NCBI RefSeq assembly: GCF_001436255.1
Contig: NZ_AZEI01000049.1
Coordinates: 9,529 to 73,528 of the forward strand
Direction of reading: 5' to 3'
Origin: Lentilactobacillus rapi DSM 19907 = JCM 15042
Lineage (GTDB): Bacteria; Bacillota; Bacilli; Lactobacillales; Lactobacillaceae
DNA: 64,000 nt
The notes below the pieces were generated by a model. It was not told the origin of the DNA. It did no database searches and saw only the letters and a list, made by a program, of their open reading frames with translations. A program made the position numbers and the translations under genes. Positions within the stretch are counted from its first letter, which is position 1. Every line of letters starts with the position of its first letter. This document shows, piece after piece, positions 17,965 to 26,950 of this stretch.

Positions 17965-19977
17965 TTAGCTCTGCCCATTATCCTGCATAAAGACCATCTG
18001 ATCCGTCGAAATACTTTGATTCAACTGGTCTGAAATATTTCGCGAAATTTTCTCCGTTCTGAAGGCATCTGCCACATACGTGTACTCATATTGGAAAGCT
18101 TGAATTAGCAGGCTTTCTCGCCGGCCATTGGCTTCATCTGAGTTGTCGAAGCGCAGGTGGCGGAAATTATACCCGTTCCTGACAAAATTGACTGAAGCCG
18201 TGTTATGAGCCGTTTCAATGCTATCCAGATAATCATTCACCTTTTCGAACGCCATTTCTTCGATCAGCAAGCTCATCTGACGGATTTGTTTCCCCTTTTC
18301 GACCAGCTGGTTAAACTTTTCGGATCCGCGGCCTTCCTGACTTTGGGCGTTAGATTGTCGGCCTCGACGTTTGACTTCTTTTTTGGTAACTTTTCGCTTC
18401 TTGAACCGGTGGGTTTGTAAGCGGATCAGATATTTGATCCTTGTCCAAAAGCCGGAACCCCGGCTGGACGCAGAAACCATTCTTCTCGAAAAAATATTTG
18501 CAAACTGTTGGGAGATCTTGCCTTCATTCAATGCATCGACAACGACTTGGGCTTCAATTTCTCTGGCATGGGTCATGATATCCCGAATTTCGGTCCGATT
18601 GGTTGCCCGGTTGTTCTTTTGACTGTTGAGCATATCGATGATGTAATTGCGGTCAACCAGTGAGATAGTGCCATCTGATTTAACTTTGGAGATCGCATAA
18701 GCCACCATTTCACCTTGATATTTTTTGAAGGTTCCCTGATCTTGATCTTTCTTTTGAGGCAGCAAAGCCGGCAAGATAATTGTTGGAACCAGCAGGCTGA
18801 GTAAAATCACAATCGTGGCCACAAAGATCAACTGACTTCGATAAGGAAAGGACTTACCAAACGCCGTAAATGGCAGGGATAACGCCATTGACAAGGTTAT
18901 CGTGCCATGGACGCCACCGATTGCTGTCAATAAGGCCTCTTTTAAAGTGGCGTCTTGGTGATGGTGGGTTTGAACCAGATTGAATTTGACCCATAGAAAC
19001 CGAATGATGACCATTAACAGATAAATCCCAGCACCAAATAAGCCAAGTTCTAAGATGAGGATGTCAGAATAGGGCATGATTTGGGCAATAACTGTTGGTA
19101 AGGTAACGCCCAGCAAAACGAAGACGATGCCGTTTAATAGGTTAGCAGCAATTTGCCAGGTGGCATTGGTGACTAGCCGAACATTGGTGGAAGTCAGTTT
19201 TAACTGGCTCTGGTTGATACCATGCATGATGCCGGCGGAAACCACCGCTAAAATACCCGAACAGCCGAGAATTTCAGAGATCAAATAAATGGCAAATGGC
19301 GTCATTAAGCTGAAAGGCACAATTACACTGGTGGTGTCCATGGATTGATTCACCAGAAACGTCCGTAATTTGACGAAAAGTAGGCCAGCAAATAGCCCGA
19401 CTAGGATGCCGCCAAAAAAGCTGATCACAAATTTCGTGAGGCCCTCAGTGAATGAAAAATCACCGGTTAGAAAAGCTGCGACGGCCAAATTGAAAATCAC
19501 GATTCCAGACGCATCGTTAAATAGGGATTCGCTTTCCAGAATACCGTGGACGTTACTTGGAACCTCAACGTTTTGGGTAATGGACTTAAGGGCAACAGAA
19601 TCAGTTGGGGTGACAATCGCCGCCAGTGCAAAACACAACGCCAATGGAATCGTTGGCATCAAGAAATGGGCGGCCCCTCCGATGACAACCGCGGTGATCA
19701 CTGCTAAATACACGGCCATTGAAAAAATATGACCAATGGACTGCCGAAACTGATTGGAATCGGTATTTTGCCCATCATTAAACATCAGTGGCGCAATGAT
19801 ACCCAGCATGAAGATCTCTGGAAAAAGGGAGAAATCGTGAAAGATCGGAAGTAACGACAGAATTAACCCACAGCCAATTTGATAAAAAGTGAGTGGGATT
19901 TTTGGAAAAATCGGGTAAATCATATTTGAGATAATGGCGGATACAATTAGCAGTGCAACCGAGTAGAAGGCTTCCAA
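17965..19977 (-). CDS. CPA1-family Na+/H+ antiporter
   Basis: A 670-residue cation-proton antiporter. The first ~410 residues hold about 12 membrane helices with the family pattern IVTPTDSVAL and ESLFNDASGIVIF, where the aspartates belong to the ion site. The last ~260 residues form a charged cytoplasmic tail with helices, longer than the core requires and typical of NhaP/YjcE-like members. The start is TTG at 19977, fixed by GAGGTG 5 nt upstream. It would export Na+ in exchange for protons. It is divergent to the spx-like gene. Confidence 0.9.
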   Translation of the reverse strand: MEAFYSVALLIVSAIISNMIYPIFPKIPLTFYQIGCGLILSLLPIFHDFSLFPEIFMLGIIAPLMFNDGQNTDSNQFRQSIGHIFSMAVYLAVITAVVIGGAAHFLMPTIPLALCFALAAIVTPTDSVALKSITQNVEVPSNVHGILESESLFNDASGIVIFNLAVAAFLTGDFSFTEGLTKFVISFFGGILVGLFAGLLFVKLRTFLVNQSMDTTSVIVPFSLMTPFAIYLISEILGCSGILAVVSAGIMHGINQSQLKLTSTNVRLVTNATWQIAANLLNGIVFVLLGVTLPTVIAQIMPYSDILILELGLFGAGIYLLMVIIRFLWVKFNLVQTHHHQDATLKEALLTAIGGVHGTITLSMALSLPFTAFGKSFPYRSQLIFVATIVILLSLLVPTIILPALLPQKKDQDQGTFKKYQGEMVAYAISKVKSDGTISLVDRNYIIDMLNSQKNNRATNRTEIRDIMTHAREIEAQVVVDALNEGKISQQFANIFSRRMVSASSRGSGFWTRIKYLIRLQTHRFKKRKVTKKEVKRRGRQSNAQSQEGRGSEKFNQLVEKGKQIRQMSLLIEEMAFEKVNDYLDSIETAHNTASVNFVRNGYNFRHLRFDNSDEANGRRESLLIQAFQYEYTYVADAFRTEKISRNISDQLNQSISTDQMVFMQDNGQS

Positions 19978-20087
19978 ATTAACACCTCAATATAGAAATT
20001 TATGATGATAAACATATTATAATGTAATGGGGATAAAAAAGGGGCAAAAAAATTTCACAAAATACTAACGAAAAGTAAGTAACGGTG

Positions 20088-20115
20088 TTGACAAAAGGTG
20101 TCGATATGTTAATAT
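20088..20115 (+). promoter_or_regulatory. Promoter of the spx-like gene
   Basis: TTGACA (20088-20093), 16 bp, TAATAT (20110-20115). The 5' leader to the ATG is about 55 nt. Confidence 0.7.
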
Positions 20116-20174
20116 AGTCATTGAAGGATGTTGTTTCAGTTTCAAGGTTTCTGTATAGAACGGGGGGATTTGTA

Positions 20175-20570
20175 ATGCTCAATTTATATGTTGCACAAAG
20201 TAGCGCTTCAAGTCGGAAGGCTCGGGCATGGTTGAAGAGCCATAACATCGACTTTAAGGAAAGAAATATCAATTCTAACCCTCTGAATGCCGATGAGGTC
20301 AAGCAAATCTTGCGTTTAACCGAGAATGGCAGCGAAGACATTATCTCTACTAGATCTAACATTTACAAGAAGTTGAACCTGGATATCGATAATTTAACCG
20401 TTTCTCAATTGGTTGATTTAGTTGTTAAGTATCCAGACCTCATTAAGCGACCAATTATTTTTGATGATCATCGTCTTGAAGTTGGTTTTAATGAAGAAGA
20501 AATCAGACGATTCTTGCCACGAAGTGTTCGAGAAGCAGAACTTCGTAAGTTGGAATCACAAATCAGTTAG
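20175..20570 (+). CDS. Spx/ArsC-family regulator lacking all cysteines
   Basis: A 131-residue Spx-like protein. Spx proteins bind the RNA polymerase alpha C-terminal domain and redirect transcription during thiol stress. The hallmark regions are present: thioredoxin-like start, GSEDIISTRSNIYKKL, and KRPIIFDDHRLEVGFNEEEI followed by RRFLPRSVR. The N-terminal CxxC redox switch is replaced by Ser-Ala-Ser-Ser, and no cysteine exists anywhere, so disulphide sensing is impossible. It may be a constitutive or protein-level-controlled paralogue. GGGGGG precedes the ATG at 20175; the earlier in-frame ATG at 20121 lies in the leader. Confidence 0.88.
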   Translation: MLNLYVAQSSASSRKARAWLKSHNIDFKERNINSNPLNADEVKQILRLTENGSEDIISTRSNIYKKLNLDIDNLTVSQLVDLVVKYPDLIKRPIIFDDHRLEVGFNEEEIRRFLPRSVREAELRKLESQIS

Positions 20571-20607
20571 TTAATTTAATTACTAAACAGTTATACGTAT
20601 AAATAAT

Positions 20608-20645
20608 CTGGTTCGAGCAAAAAGTTGCTCGAACCTCTTTTTTTG
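20608..20645 (+). terminator. Intrinsic terminator after spx-like gene
   Basis: Arms GGTTCGAGCAA and TTGCTCGAACC with an AAAAG loop and a run of T. Confidence 0.92.
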
Positions 20646-20846
20646 CTTGTGAAAATGGCCGGACCCGTTCAGATGGTTGAGTGGATGCCCTTACGGATAA
20701 TTTTAGCGATAATAACATTTATCCGTAACAATTTCAAAGGAAAACCAATCAATATTCAATCCTTTTAAAGTGCCGACTAATAGCGGTTGTATTCTATCAA
20801 TAACTTGCGTAAAATTAATTTCGTTAATGAAAGGGAGAGAATTCAA

Positions 20847-21665
20847 TTGATTAAAATGGTAGCGCTCGATCTGGACGGCACGTTGCTGACCAGTGATAAA
20901 ACAATTTCTAAAACGAATGAACTGGCTTTAAAGAAGATTCATGATGCGGGCATCAAAGTGGTTCTTTGTACCGGCCGGCCAATTAACGCAATCTGGCGAT
21001 TTATTGAACAACTTGGCTTAACCGAGGCTGGGGACTACACGATCACCTTTAATGGGGCGTTAGTTGTTCACAATAACGACAAAGCGGAATTAGCAAAAAG
21101 TGGGATGCAAAAGCAATCTTTGCAGCCACTTCACGATTTTGTGCAAGCTCAGCATGCGCCACTCGATATTTTGGACTTCGAGCAGGTTTATCAGTTAACC
21201 GATTTGAAGCCTTCTATGTACAAACAGCAATTTAAGGGCGGCATTGATTTTGTTCCTAGCTCCTTTGATAAGTTATCGACGGCTGACTTGTATTCTAAGG
21301 CAATCGTCTGTGATGAGCCGGAATGGTTGGATCATTATCAGGCAAACATCGACGATCAATTGCGCAGCCAGTATCACATTGTCCGCTCGCAACCCCAAAT
21401 TATGGAGTTCCTGGCACCAGAGATGGATAAAGTTGTTGGCTTAAAGGCATTGTTGGATCATTTTGACATGGACTTTACGAATTTGATGGCCTTTGGGGAT
21501 GCCGAAAATGACCTGGGGATGATTTCTCACGCCAACATTGGTGTCGTGATGCAGAATGGTCAAGATAAGGTTAAGCAAGCCGGTGACGTTGTGACGGGCG
21601 ATAATGATGATGACGGGGTTGCCCAATACGTTGAACAATACTTCGGTAAAAATGCCAAAGCTTAA
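20847..21665 (+). CDS. Cof-type HAD-IIB phosphatase
   Basis: A 272-residue cytoplasmic phosphatase of the Cof family. Motif I is ALDLDGTLL, motif II lies in VVLCTGRP, motif III is the lysine in DKVVGLKAL, and motif IV is AFGDAENDLGM; the long cap between II and III is of the C2 type. Such enzymes act on sugar phosphates, nucleotides or flavin precursors; the exact substrate is not predictable. The TTG at 20847 is chosen because GGGAGAG lies 8-9 nt upstream, while the frame before it has no ribosome site. Confidence 0.88.
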   Translation: MIKMVALDLDGTLLTSDKTISKTNELALKKIHDAGIKVVLCTGRPINAIWRFIEQLGLTEAGDYTITFNGALVVHNNDKAELAKSGMQKQSLQPLHDFVQAQHAPLDILDFEQVYQLTDLKPSMYKQQFKGGIDFVPSSFDKLSTADLYSKAIVCDEPEWLDHYQANIDDQLRSQYHIVRSQPQIMEFLAPEMDKVVGLKALLDHFDMDFTNLMAFGDAENDLGMISHANIGVVMQNGQDKVKQAGDVVTGDNDDDGVAQYVEQYFGKNAKA

Positions 21666-21714
21666 ACTAGTTGTTTCTGGCTTCATTAAGTACAATTGGG
21701 TTAGAACAACTTTT

Positions 21715-21807
21715 CCAAGTAGAAGTCTCAATGTATGCATCTCTGAGAGAAATCCCAAGCCCAGGAATTTTTTTGAGGTGTTTACACGTTGACTTCTAAC
21801 CACTTGG
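21715..21807. repeat. Diverged long-hairpin repeat in the leader of the secreted-protein trio
   Basis: Outer arms CCAAGTAGAAGTC (with a small offset) and GACTTCTAACCACTTGG face each other, and the apex AAATCC with GGAATTT is retained, as in type II elements. The middle stem is imperfect. It lies 28 bp before the first start of the trio and may affect its expression. Confidence 0.55.
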
Positions 21808-21834
21808 ATCCATTCATTAGGGGGGAATTAATCA

Positions 21835-22674
21835 ATGAAAAAATTAATTGCAATTTTAACGGCGACTGCAGCCGCCAGTATCTTAGCATTTGCAGGACAA
21901 AGTACCACGGCTCAAGCTTCATGGTCGACTGGAACTAAAACATTGTGGACCTTATTTGAGCCAAATGGTGATCCAGATTGGGCCCGGCTATTTTCGACCG
22001 CAGATAGTGTGAAGGCGGGTAAAAATGGTTATGTCTGGAACTATAGTCACACCAAGCGGATTCACAACTTAAAGAACTATCCGAATACAACTTGGTATGC
22101 AGTTCGGGGGATTGCTAAGAATAAGCACGTCTATTATCGAATTTCTAATCCTAATTCAACTGTTAAGGGATTGGTTTGGAGTGGCTATGTCAAGCCGTAT
22201 GCAACTAAGACAGCCAAGGACTTTAAGACGGCTGACCAGTTTAATAATTATCTTCAAACTGAACCATCTCAAAAGCTCACTCGGGCAGTGTTACGACAGT
22301 TACCGAACATTCCGGTTAGTTTTGAATTATCGAAGTATGCGGCCTATCGATTTGCCCAATTTCCAAAGCAAATTACTAATTTCACTGACATTACGCCAAT
22401 TAGTACGTTGACGCTGCCAAAAACAGACTTTGCTTCAATCAAAAACTTTCAAACGGATTTAAATTCTCCCGGGGATGCTCAATTGGGAACCTACTGGGCA
22501 TTAACGTACGGGCAACCCGTTAATTCACGGGCTGAGAAAATCATTGAAGCCCTTAATGATCACCAGATTGATTTATCACAATTTGATACCACTAATGGTA
22601 ACTGGCGAATTGGCGTTAATATGAATGATGGTCAGTGGCCAATGACGTTGATTATTGCTAAAGAAACGGATTAA
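21835..22674 (+). CDS. Secreted protein of unknown function, first of three tandem paralogues
   Basis: A 279-residue exported protein: basic start, hydrophobic core and cleavage site AQA before SW (about residue 29). After about 40 residues comes a block shared by all three neighbours: NYSHTKRIHNLKNYPNTTWY, then HVYYRISN and KGLVWSGYVK, with the look of a small SH3-like cell-wall or surface module. The C-terminal ~150 residues contain SKYAAYRF, LTYGQPV and NWRIGVNM and match no family I recognise. No LPxTG anchor is seen. GGGGGG precedes the ATG. Confidence 0.75.
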   Translation: MKKLIAILTATAAASILAFAGQSTTAQASWSTGTKTLWTLFEPNGDPDWARLFSTADSVKAGKNGYVWNYSHTKRIHNLKNYPNTTWYAVRGIAKNKHVYYRISNPNSTVKGLVWSGYVKPYATKTAKDFKTADQFNNYLQTEPSQKLTRAVLRQLPNIPVSFELSKYAAYRFAQFPKQITNFTDITPISTLTLPKTDFASIKNFQTDLNSPGDAQLGTYWALTYGQPVNSRAEKIIEALNDHQIDLSQFDTTNGNWRIGVNMNDGQWPMTLIIAKETD

Positions 22675-22747
22675 TTTTGGCTTCAAGTAAAGCATTACTA
22701 AAGCTGATTCAATACTTGGAAATGAATTCATAATACGAGGAGTTTTG

Positions 22748-23584
22748 ATGATGAAAAAATTAATTGGTATTCTAATCACCACAGTTGGCCTAGGTCTGCT
22801 TGGCCTTTCGGGAGCTGGCACGACTGCTCACGCATCTTGGCTTACTGGAACAAAAACGCTGTGGACAATGACGGCAGCCGATGGCGAGACCAATTTGGCA
22901 CAGGTTTATTCAACCAACGCGCCGTCTTCTAAGAAGGCCTACATGTGGAACTATAGCCATACGAAGCGAATTCATAATTTGAAAAATTATCCCAACACCA
23001 CATGGTATGCGATTCGGGGGATTTCTAAGAATAAACACGTTTATTATCGGATTTCCAATTACAACCAAACCATTAAGGGGCTTGTTTGGAGTGGTTATGT
23101 CAAGAAGTTCGCAAACAAGACGGCTGAGGATTTTAAAACAACTGATCAATTCCTAAACTACATCAAAACTGAACCTTCTCAGAAATTGGCCCGGGCCGTT
23201 TTGAAACGATTGCCTAATCTACCTGTGAACCTGCAGTTATCGAAATATGCGGCTGGCAGATTTGATTTATTCCCTCAAACAATTTCAGGCTTTACTGACT
23301 TAACACCGCTTACGACCCTGACCTTACCTAAATCAGATTTCAGTACGATCAAGGGCTTTGATAGTGGCATGACCCCAACCGCTAGTCAGCAATTAGGCTG
23401 GTATTGGGGCTTAACATATGGCCAACCGGTTGCCCCGCGGGCCGATAAGCTGACTGAAGCGATTAAGGCGCATAATTTAGATATGTCTCAGTTTGATTCC
23501 ACCAAGGGCAATTGGCAGATCGGGATTAATTTGAATGATAATCCGTCGATGGGAACTGTGATTATTGCTAAGGAAACGGATTAA
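22748..23584 (+). CDS. Secreted protein of unknown function, second of three tandem paralogues
   Basis: A 278-residue homologue of the preceding product, collinear over the full length, including signal peptide (AHA before SW), the NYSHTKRIHNLKNYPNTTWY block and the C-terminal LTYGQPVAPRA region. GAGGAG stands 5-8 nt before tandem ATGs at 22748 and 22751; a TTG at 22745 is less likely. The gap to the first gene is 73 bp without a terminator. Both proteins end in IIAKETD, and the copies therefore arose by recent duplication. Confidence 0.75.
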   Translation: MMKKLIGILITTVGLGLLGLSGAGTTAHASWLTGTKTLWTMTAADGETNLAQVYSTNAPSSKKAYMWNYSHTKRIHNLKNYPNTTWYAIRGISKNKHVYYRISNYNQTIKGLVWSGYVKKFANKTAEDFKTTDQFLNYIKTEPSQKLARAVLKRLPNLPVNLQLSKYAAGRFDLFPQTISGFTDLTPLTTLTLPKSDFSTIKGFDSGMTPTASQQLGWYWGLTYGQPVAPRADKLTEAIKAHNLDMSQFDSTKGNWQIGINLNDNPSMGTVIIAKETD

Positions 23585-23626
23585 TTTTGGCTACAAATTA
23601 AATTATTGATAAAAAAGGGTGGTTAT

Positions 23627-24451
23627 ATGAAAAAGTTTTGGGGAATGGTAATGATTGCGGTCACAGCTGGATTTTTATATTCAGCGGCAAATTCACCTGC
23701 CCAGGCGTCATGGATTAGTGGCACCCAAAAGTGGTTTACGACGATTGGAAAGTATCCGGATGCCAATGAGTTTTTATATGCGGTGAAGAATCCCAACAAG
23801 AATGCTTACATGTGGAACTATAACCATACGAAGCGCGTTCATAATCTAAAGAATTACAAAAATACCACTTGGTACGTTACCCACGGTATTAAAAAGGGTA
23901 AATCGGTGTATTATCGCATCACTAATTACAATTCCACGGTTAAAGGATTAGTTTGGAGTGGCTATCTCCAACACTTGAAAACATGGGGCGCGAGTGCTTT
24001 TAAAACGTCGGCTGAATTCAAGCAGTATGTCAAAACGTCTCCTTCAGCAAAATTGACTCGGGCAATTATGAAACAATTACCGAATATACCATTGGATTAT
24101 CAACTTTCACGGTACGCTGATGGCCGATACGGGGATTTTCCGAAGACTATTCCGGGCTATTCTGATATCACATCTTTGGGAACGCTCAATTTACCGAAGA
24201 AGGATTTTGCAACAATCAAGAACTTTCCAAATAACTACGATCCGGATCAAGCCAACTATGAACAGCAGTTGAATTGGTACTGGGCATTGACATTTGGCCA
24301 ACCGGTAGCGCCAAGAGCTGCTAAGTTAAAAGAAGCCCTCAAAGTTAACAATATCAATTTGAACGATTATAAATCCGGTGACTGGGTCGTTGGTATTAGT
24401 GTATTTGAAGGTATTGCAAATGGAACGGTGATTATTGCAAGGAAGAGTTAG
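23627..24451 (+). CDS. Secreted protein of unknown function, third of three tandem paralogues
   Basis: A 274-residue homologue, more diverged than the first two: signal peptide with AQA before SW, NYNHTKRVHNLKNYKNTTWY block, KGLVWSGYLQ, and LTFGQPVAPRAAKL near the end. The final part is rebuilt (VVGISVFEGIANGTVIIARK). The frame opens at 23606, but AAGGGTGG just before the ATG at 23627 and the signal peptide favour the later start. A long-hairpin repeat begins directly after the TAG. Confidence 0.75.
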   Translation: MKKFWGMVMIAVTAGFLYSAANSPAQASWISGTQKWFTTIGKYPDANEFLYAVKNPNKNAYMWNYNHTKRVHNLKNYKNTTWYVTHGIKKGKSVYYRITNYNSTVKGLVWSGYLQHLKTWGASAFKTSAEFKQYVKTSPSAKLTRAIMKQLPNIPLDYQLSRYADGRYGDFPKTIPGYSDITSLGTLNLPKKDFATIKNFPNNYDPDQANYEQQLNWYWALTFGQPVAPRAAKLKEALKVNNINLNDYKSGDWVVGISVFEGIANGTVIIARKS

Positions 24452-24587
24452 AGTGCGGAGTAAAGCAGAGCGTGGAACAAAGCGATTAGAAATCGGAGCG
24501 TAAGTCGCCGTAACAGTAAATTCCTGGGCTTGGAATTTGCTGTTACGGTGCTTACGTGCAGATTTCTGCTTTGTGGAGCGCATTTTT
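24452..24587 (+). repeat. Long-hairpin interspersed repeat, type II copy
   Basis: Begins at the base after the trio's last stop. Paired private segments are AGAAATC/GATTTCT, GCGTAAGT/GCTTACGT and GTAACAG/CTGTTAC; the apex is AAATTCC with GGAATTT. The 5' end contains a short duplication (GCGGAGTAAAGC then GTGGAACAAAGC). Confidence 0.88.
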
Positions 24588-24682
24588 TCCGGGTAATGGT
24601 AAACCAAAATTTCGTAGGTCTGGGAATTCCTGATAAAGGTGCTTACATGCAGGTTGCTGCCTGATGTAGCACATTTTCTCCA
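24588..24682 (+). repeat. Partial long-hairpin repeat (3' half)
   Basis: GGGAATTCCTGATAAAGGTG, CTTACATGCAGGTTGCTGC and GTAGCACATT correspond to the right half of a type II element. The left arm is not preserved. Confidence 0.55.
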
Positions 24683-24694
24683 AGTAATGATAAA

Positions 24695-24746
24695 AAAATA
24701 TCCGACGACACTCAGAATACTCTGATTATCGTCGGATATTTTTTAT
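24695..24746. terminator. Bidirectional terminator between the trio and the nucleoside hydrolase gene
   Basis: Arms ATATCCGACGA and TCGTCGGATAT with A-run on the left and T-run on the right, loop about 20 nt. Confidence 0.85.
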
Positions 24747-24762
24747 CCCTTTATTGAATGCT

Positions 24763-25719
24763 TCAGTTCTTCTTAAATAAGTTAGTCAAATGATCCATAA
24801 ATGCCTTCAAATAAGCATCCACATCCGCATTCACAGCGACTTTAACATTTGTATTTGGATCATCCAAACGAGCAGGGTCACCTGTTGTCCGGCCATAATA
24901 CTTTTCGTCAGTCGTGACATACATGTTCAATCCGATTGTTTGAACAAAGTTTGGGTTGATCGCAACTCCGACCGCAAATGGATCATGCAGGGCACAACCA
25001 TGGAGGTCTGGGCTGGTTACTTCATAAGCCTTGATATAGTAATCAACAATGTCGGCAAATGCTTCACCTGATTTGGTATGCAAGTCACGCCATTGTTGCG
25101 TTTCTTTTTTAGTCAACAAAGTTCTCAAGGTGACATCCAAGCCAACCTGGGTGAGGGGAACCTTGCGGAAAACATTGTTAGCGGCTGAAGCATCTTGTTG
25201 GATATTAGCTTCAGCGACGTTGGTCACATTTCCCGGAACGGTCACAGCGCCGCCCATGATGGTGACGTTACCGATTTGGGTTGCAATTTCTGGGGCCTTC
25301 TTAATAGCAGCGTCCAAGTTTGTTAATGGACCAGTTGGAACTAAGATGAGGTCTTTACCATATTGCTTAACGGCATTGATGAAGAAATCAATTGCGTCGC
25401 CCTTTTCTGGTTTACGGGTTGGGTCTGGCAGCTGAACTTCACCGATTCCATTTTCACCATGAATTTGAGCACTGACGGGCATTCTGTCGAAGTGATCAGA
25501 TTCTGATGAGTGTGACAAGCCTTGGTAAACCGGGACGTCGGTGACACCGAGCAGTTCCAAAATCTTAAGTGAATTTTGAACACCGTCTTCAACGTAAACA
25601 TTCCCATAAGAACCAATAATACCAATCAAGTCAACGTCTGGATCAGCGACTGCGTAGGCAATTGCCATTGCGTCATCGATACCAGTATCAAGGTCAAGAA
25701 TCATTTTTTTCTGGGCCAT
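24763..25719 (-). CDS. Nucleoside hydrolase (inosine-uridine or ribosylpyrimidine type)
   Basis: A 318-residue enzyme of the inosine-uridine nucleoside hydrolase family, which cleaves the N-glycosidic bond of nucleosides for base and ribose salvage. The Ca2+-binding start ILDLDTGIDDAMAI is canonical, with LVPTGPLTNL and TIMGGAV in the middle and LHDPFAV near the end (Asp ligand). GGAGGT precedes the ATG. Specificity between purine and pyrimidine nucleosides cannot be fixed. It is monocistronic with its own terminator and divergent to the PrsW gene. Confidence 0.92.
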   Translation of the reverse strand: MAQKKMILDLDTGIDDAMAIAYAVADPDVDLIGIIGSYGNVYVEDGVQNSLKILELLGVTDVPVYQGLSHSSESDHFDRMPVSAQIHGENGIGEVQLPDPTRKPEKGDAIDFFINAVKQYGKDLILVPTGPLTNLDAAIKKAPEIATQIGNVTIMGGAVTVPGNVTNVAEANIQQDASAANNVFRKVPLTQVGLDVTLRTLLTKKETQQWRDLHTKSGEAFADIVDYYIKAYEVTSPDLHGCALHDPFAVGVAINPNFVQTIGLNMYVTTDEKYYGRTTGDPARLDDPNTNVKVAVNADVDAYLKAFMDHLTNLFKKN

Positions 25720-25869
25720 TAATTAACTACCTCCGTTCGTGTATTAGCAAGGATGAAAACCCTTTACCTAATCATACTCGAAATTGAATCAGAACTCAAT
25801 TGCTGAACAAATCTTGAAACCATTTTATTTGTAAGTTACGCTAGATGGTATCAACCATAGGAGTGAATT

Positions 25870-26940
25870 ATGAAAAAAATTGGGAATAACTTTTTTTCGC
25901 TGGTTTGGACAGGTGTCCGGCGGAATTACGACAATTTGGATGATAATATTGCCAAACATTTGGGCGAGACTGACGCGAACAGTCCGGTTGAAATTCATTT
26001 ATCACGGATGTTTTCTGATGTCTTTAAGCGCCATTCAAAGGATGAAGCCGACCGGCTGTTTATTGTGGGGACCCGTACCACAACGCCAAGTCTTCGAAAA
26101 GTTTCCAGTCGGCCAGTGAAACCGTGGTTTTTTTCACGGGTATTCGCGGTTTTGGCAGCGAGCTTTGTCATGCTGATTCTGCTATTATTTTTATTTAAGA
26201 GTAACAAGGCAATCCCCGGACTCATTTTTATTGGGTCGTTAGCCGTCCCGTTTTCGTTGATGATGATGTTTTTTGAAATTAATGTCTACCAAAATATTTC
26301 GGTATTGGAGCTGCTCACGACTTTTTTGGTGGGGGGCATCCTATCATTACTGGTAACGATGACCTTCTATATGCTATTGCCGATTCGAACTGAAGTCAGC
26401 ATCGAATCTGCGTTAATTGTGGGAATTACCGAAGAACTGGCCAAATGTATCGTGATCATTATTTTTATCAATATGTACAAATTGAACTATATTTTTAACG
26501 GTGTCTTGATTGGGGCGGCAATCGGTGCTGGTTTCTCAGTATTTGAAAGTTCCGGTTACGTCAGTGAATATGGCCTAGCAACGATTTTCACCCGCAGTTT
26601 TCAGGCAATTGGGACGCACACAATTTGGGCAGCGATCATTGGCGGCGCAATTATTCTGGGAAAACAACGAAAGCATCAATTTACGATGAAGGATTTTTTC
26701 ACCAAACCCAGATTTCTTATCTTCTTCATAATCGCGATTTGTCTTCATACATTCTGGGATTGGGATATTCCTAACACCGGAATTGATATTTCATTGTTGC
26801 AGGAATTGATTGATGTTATTATTGGTTGGTTTTTAATTTTTGTGATGATCGATGCTGGCCTGCGAGAGGTCAAAACTCTGCAAGGCCAACAAATCGTGAT
26901 TCATCGGACAAAGAAGAAACAGCTTGTAAAAAAGCGCTAG
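25870..26940 (+). CDS. PrsW-family membrane metalloprotease
   Basis: A 356-residue protein with a soluble ~90-residue N-terminal region and eight or so membrane helices. The catalytic pattern of the PrsW/CPBP class is visible: ITEELAKCIVI, then GFSVFES, then the histidines in GTHTIWAA and CLHTFWDW. Family members cleave membrane proteins or act in prenyl-protein-like processing; the target is unknown. AGGAG precedes the ATG by 7 nt. The gene stops 10 bp before the ferredoxin-NADP reductase gene, with the latter's ribosome site in the gap. Confidence 0.85.
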   Translation: MKKIGNNFFSLVWTGVRRNYDNLDDNIAKHLGETDANSPVEIHLSRMFSDVFKRHSKDEADRLFIVGTRTTTPSLRKVSSRPVKPWFFSRVFAVLAASFVMLILLLFLFKSNKAIPGLIFIGSLAVPFSLMMMFFEINVYQNISVLELLTTFLVGGILSLLVTMTFYMLLPIRTEVSIESALIVGITEELAKCIVIIIFINMYKLNYIFNGVLIGAAIGAGFSVFESSGYVSEYGLATIFTRSFQAIGTHTIWAAIIGGAIILGKQRKHQFTMKDFFTKPRFLIFFIIAICLHTFWDWDIPNTGIDISLLQELIDVIIGWFLIFVMIDAGLREVKTLQGQQIVIHRTKKKQLVKKR

Positions 26941-26950
26941 GAGGATTCTC

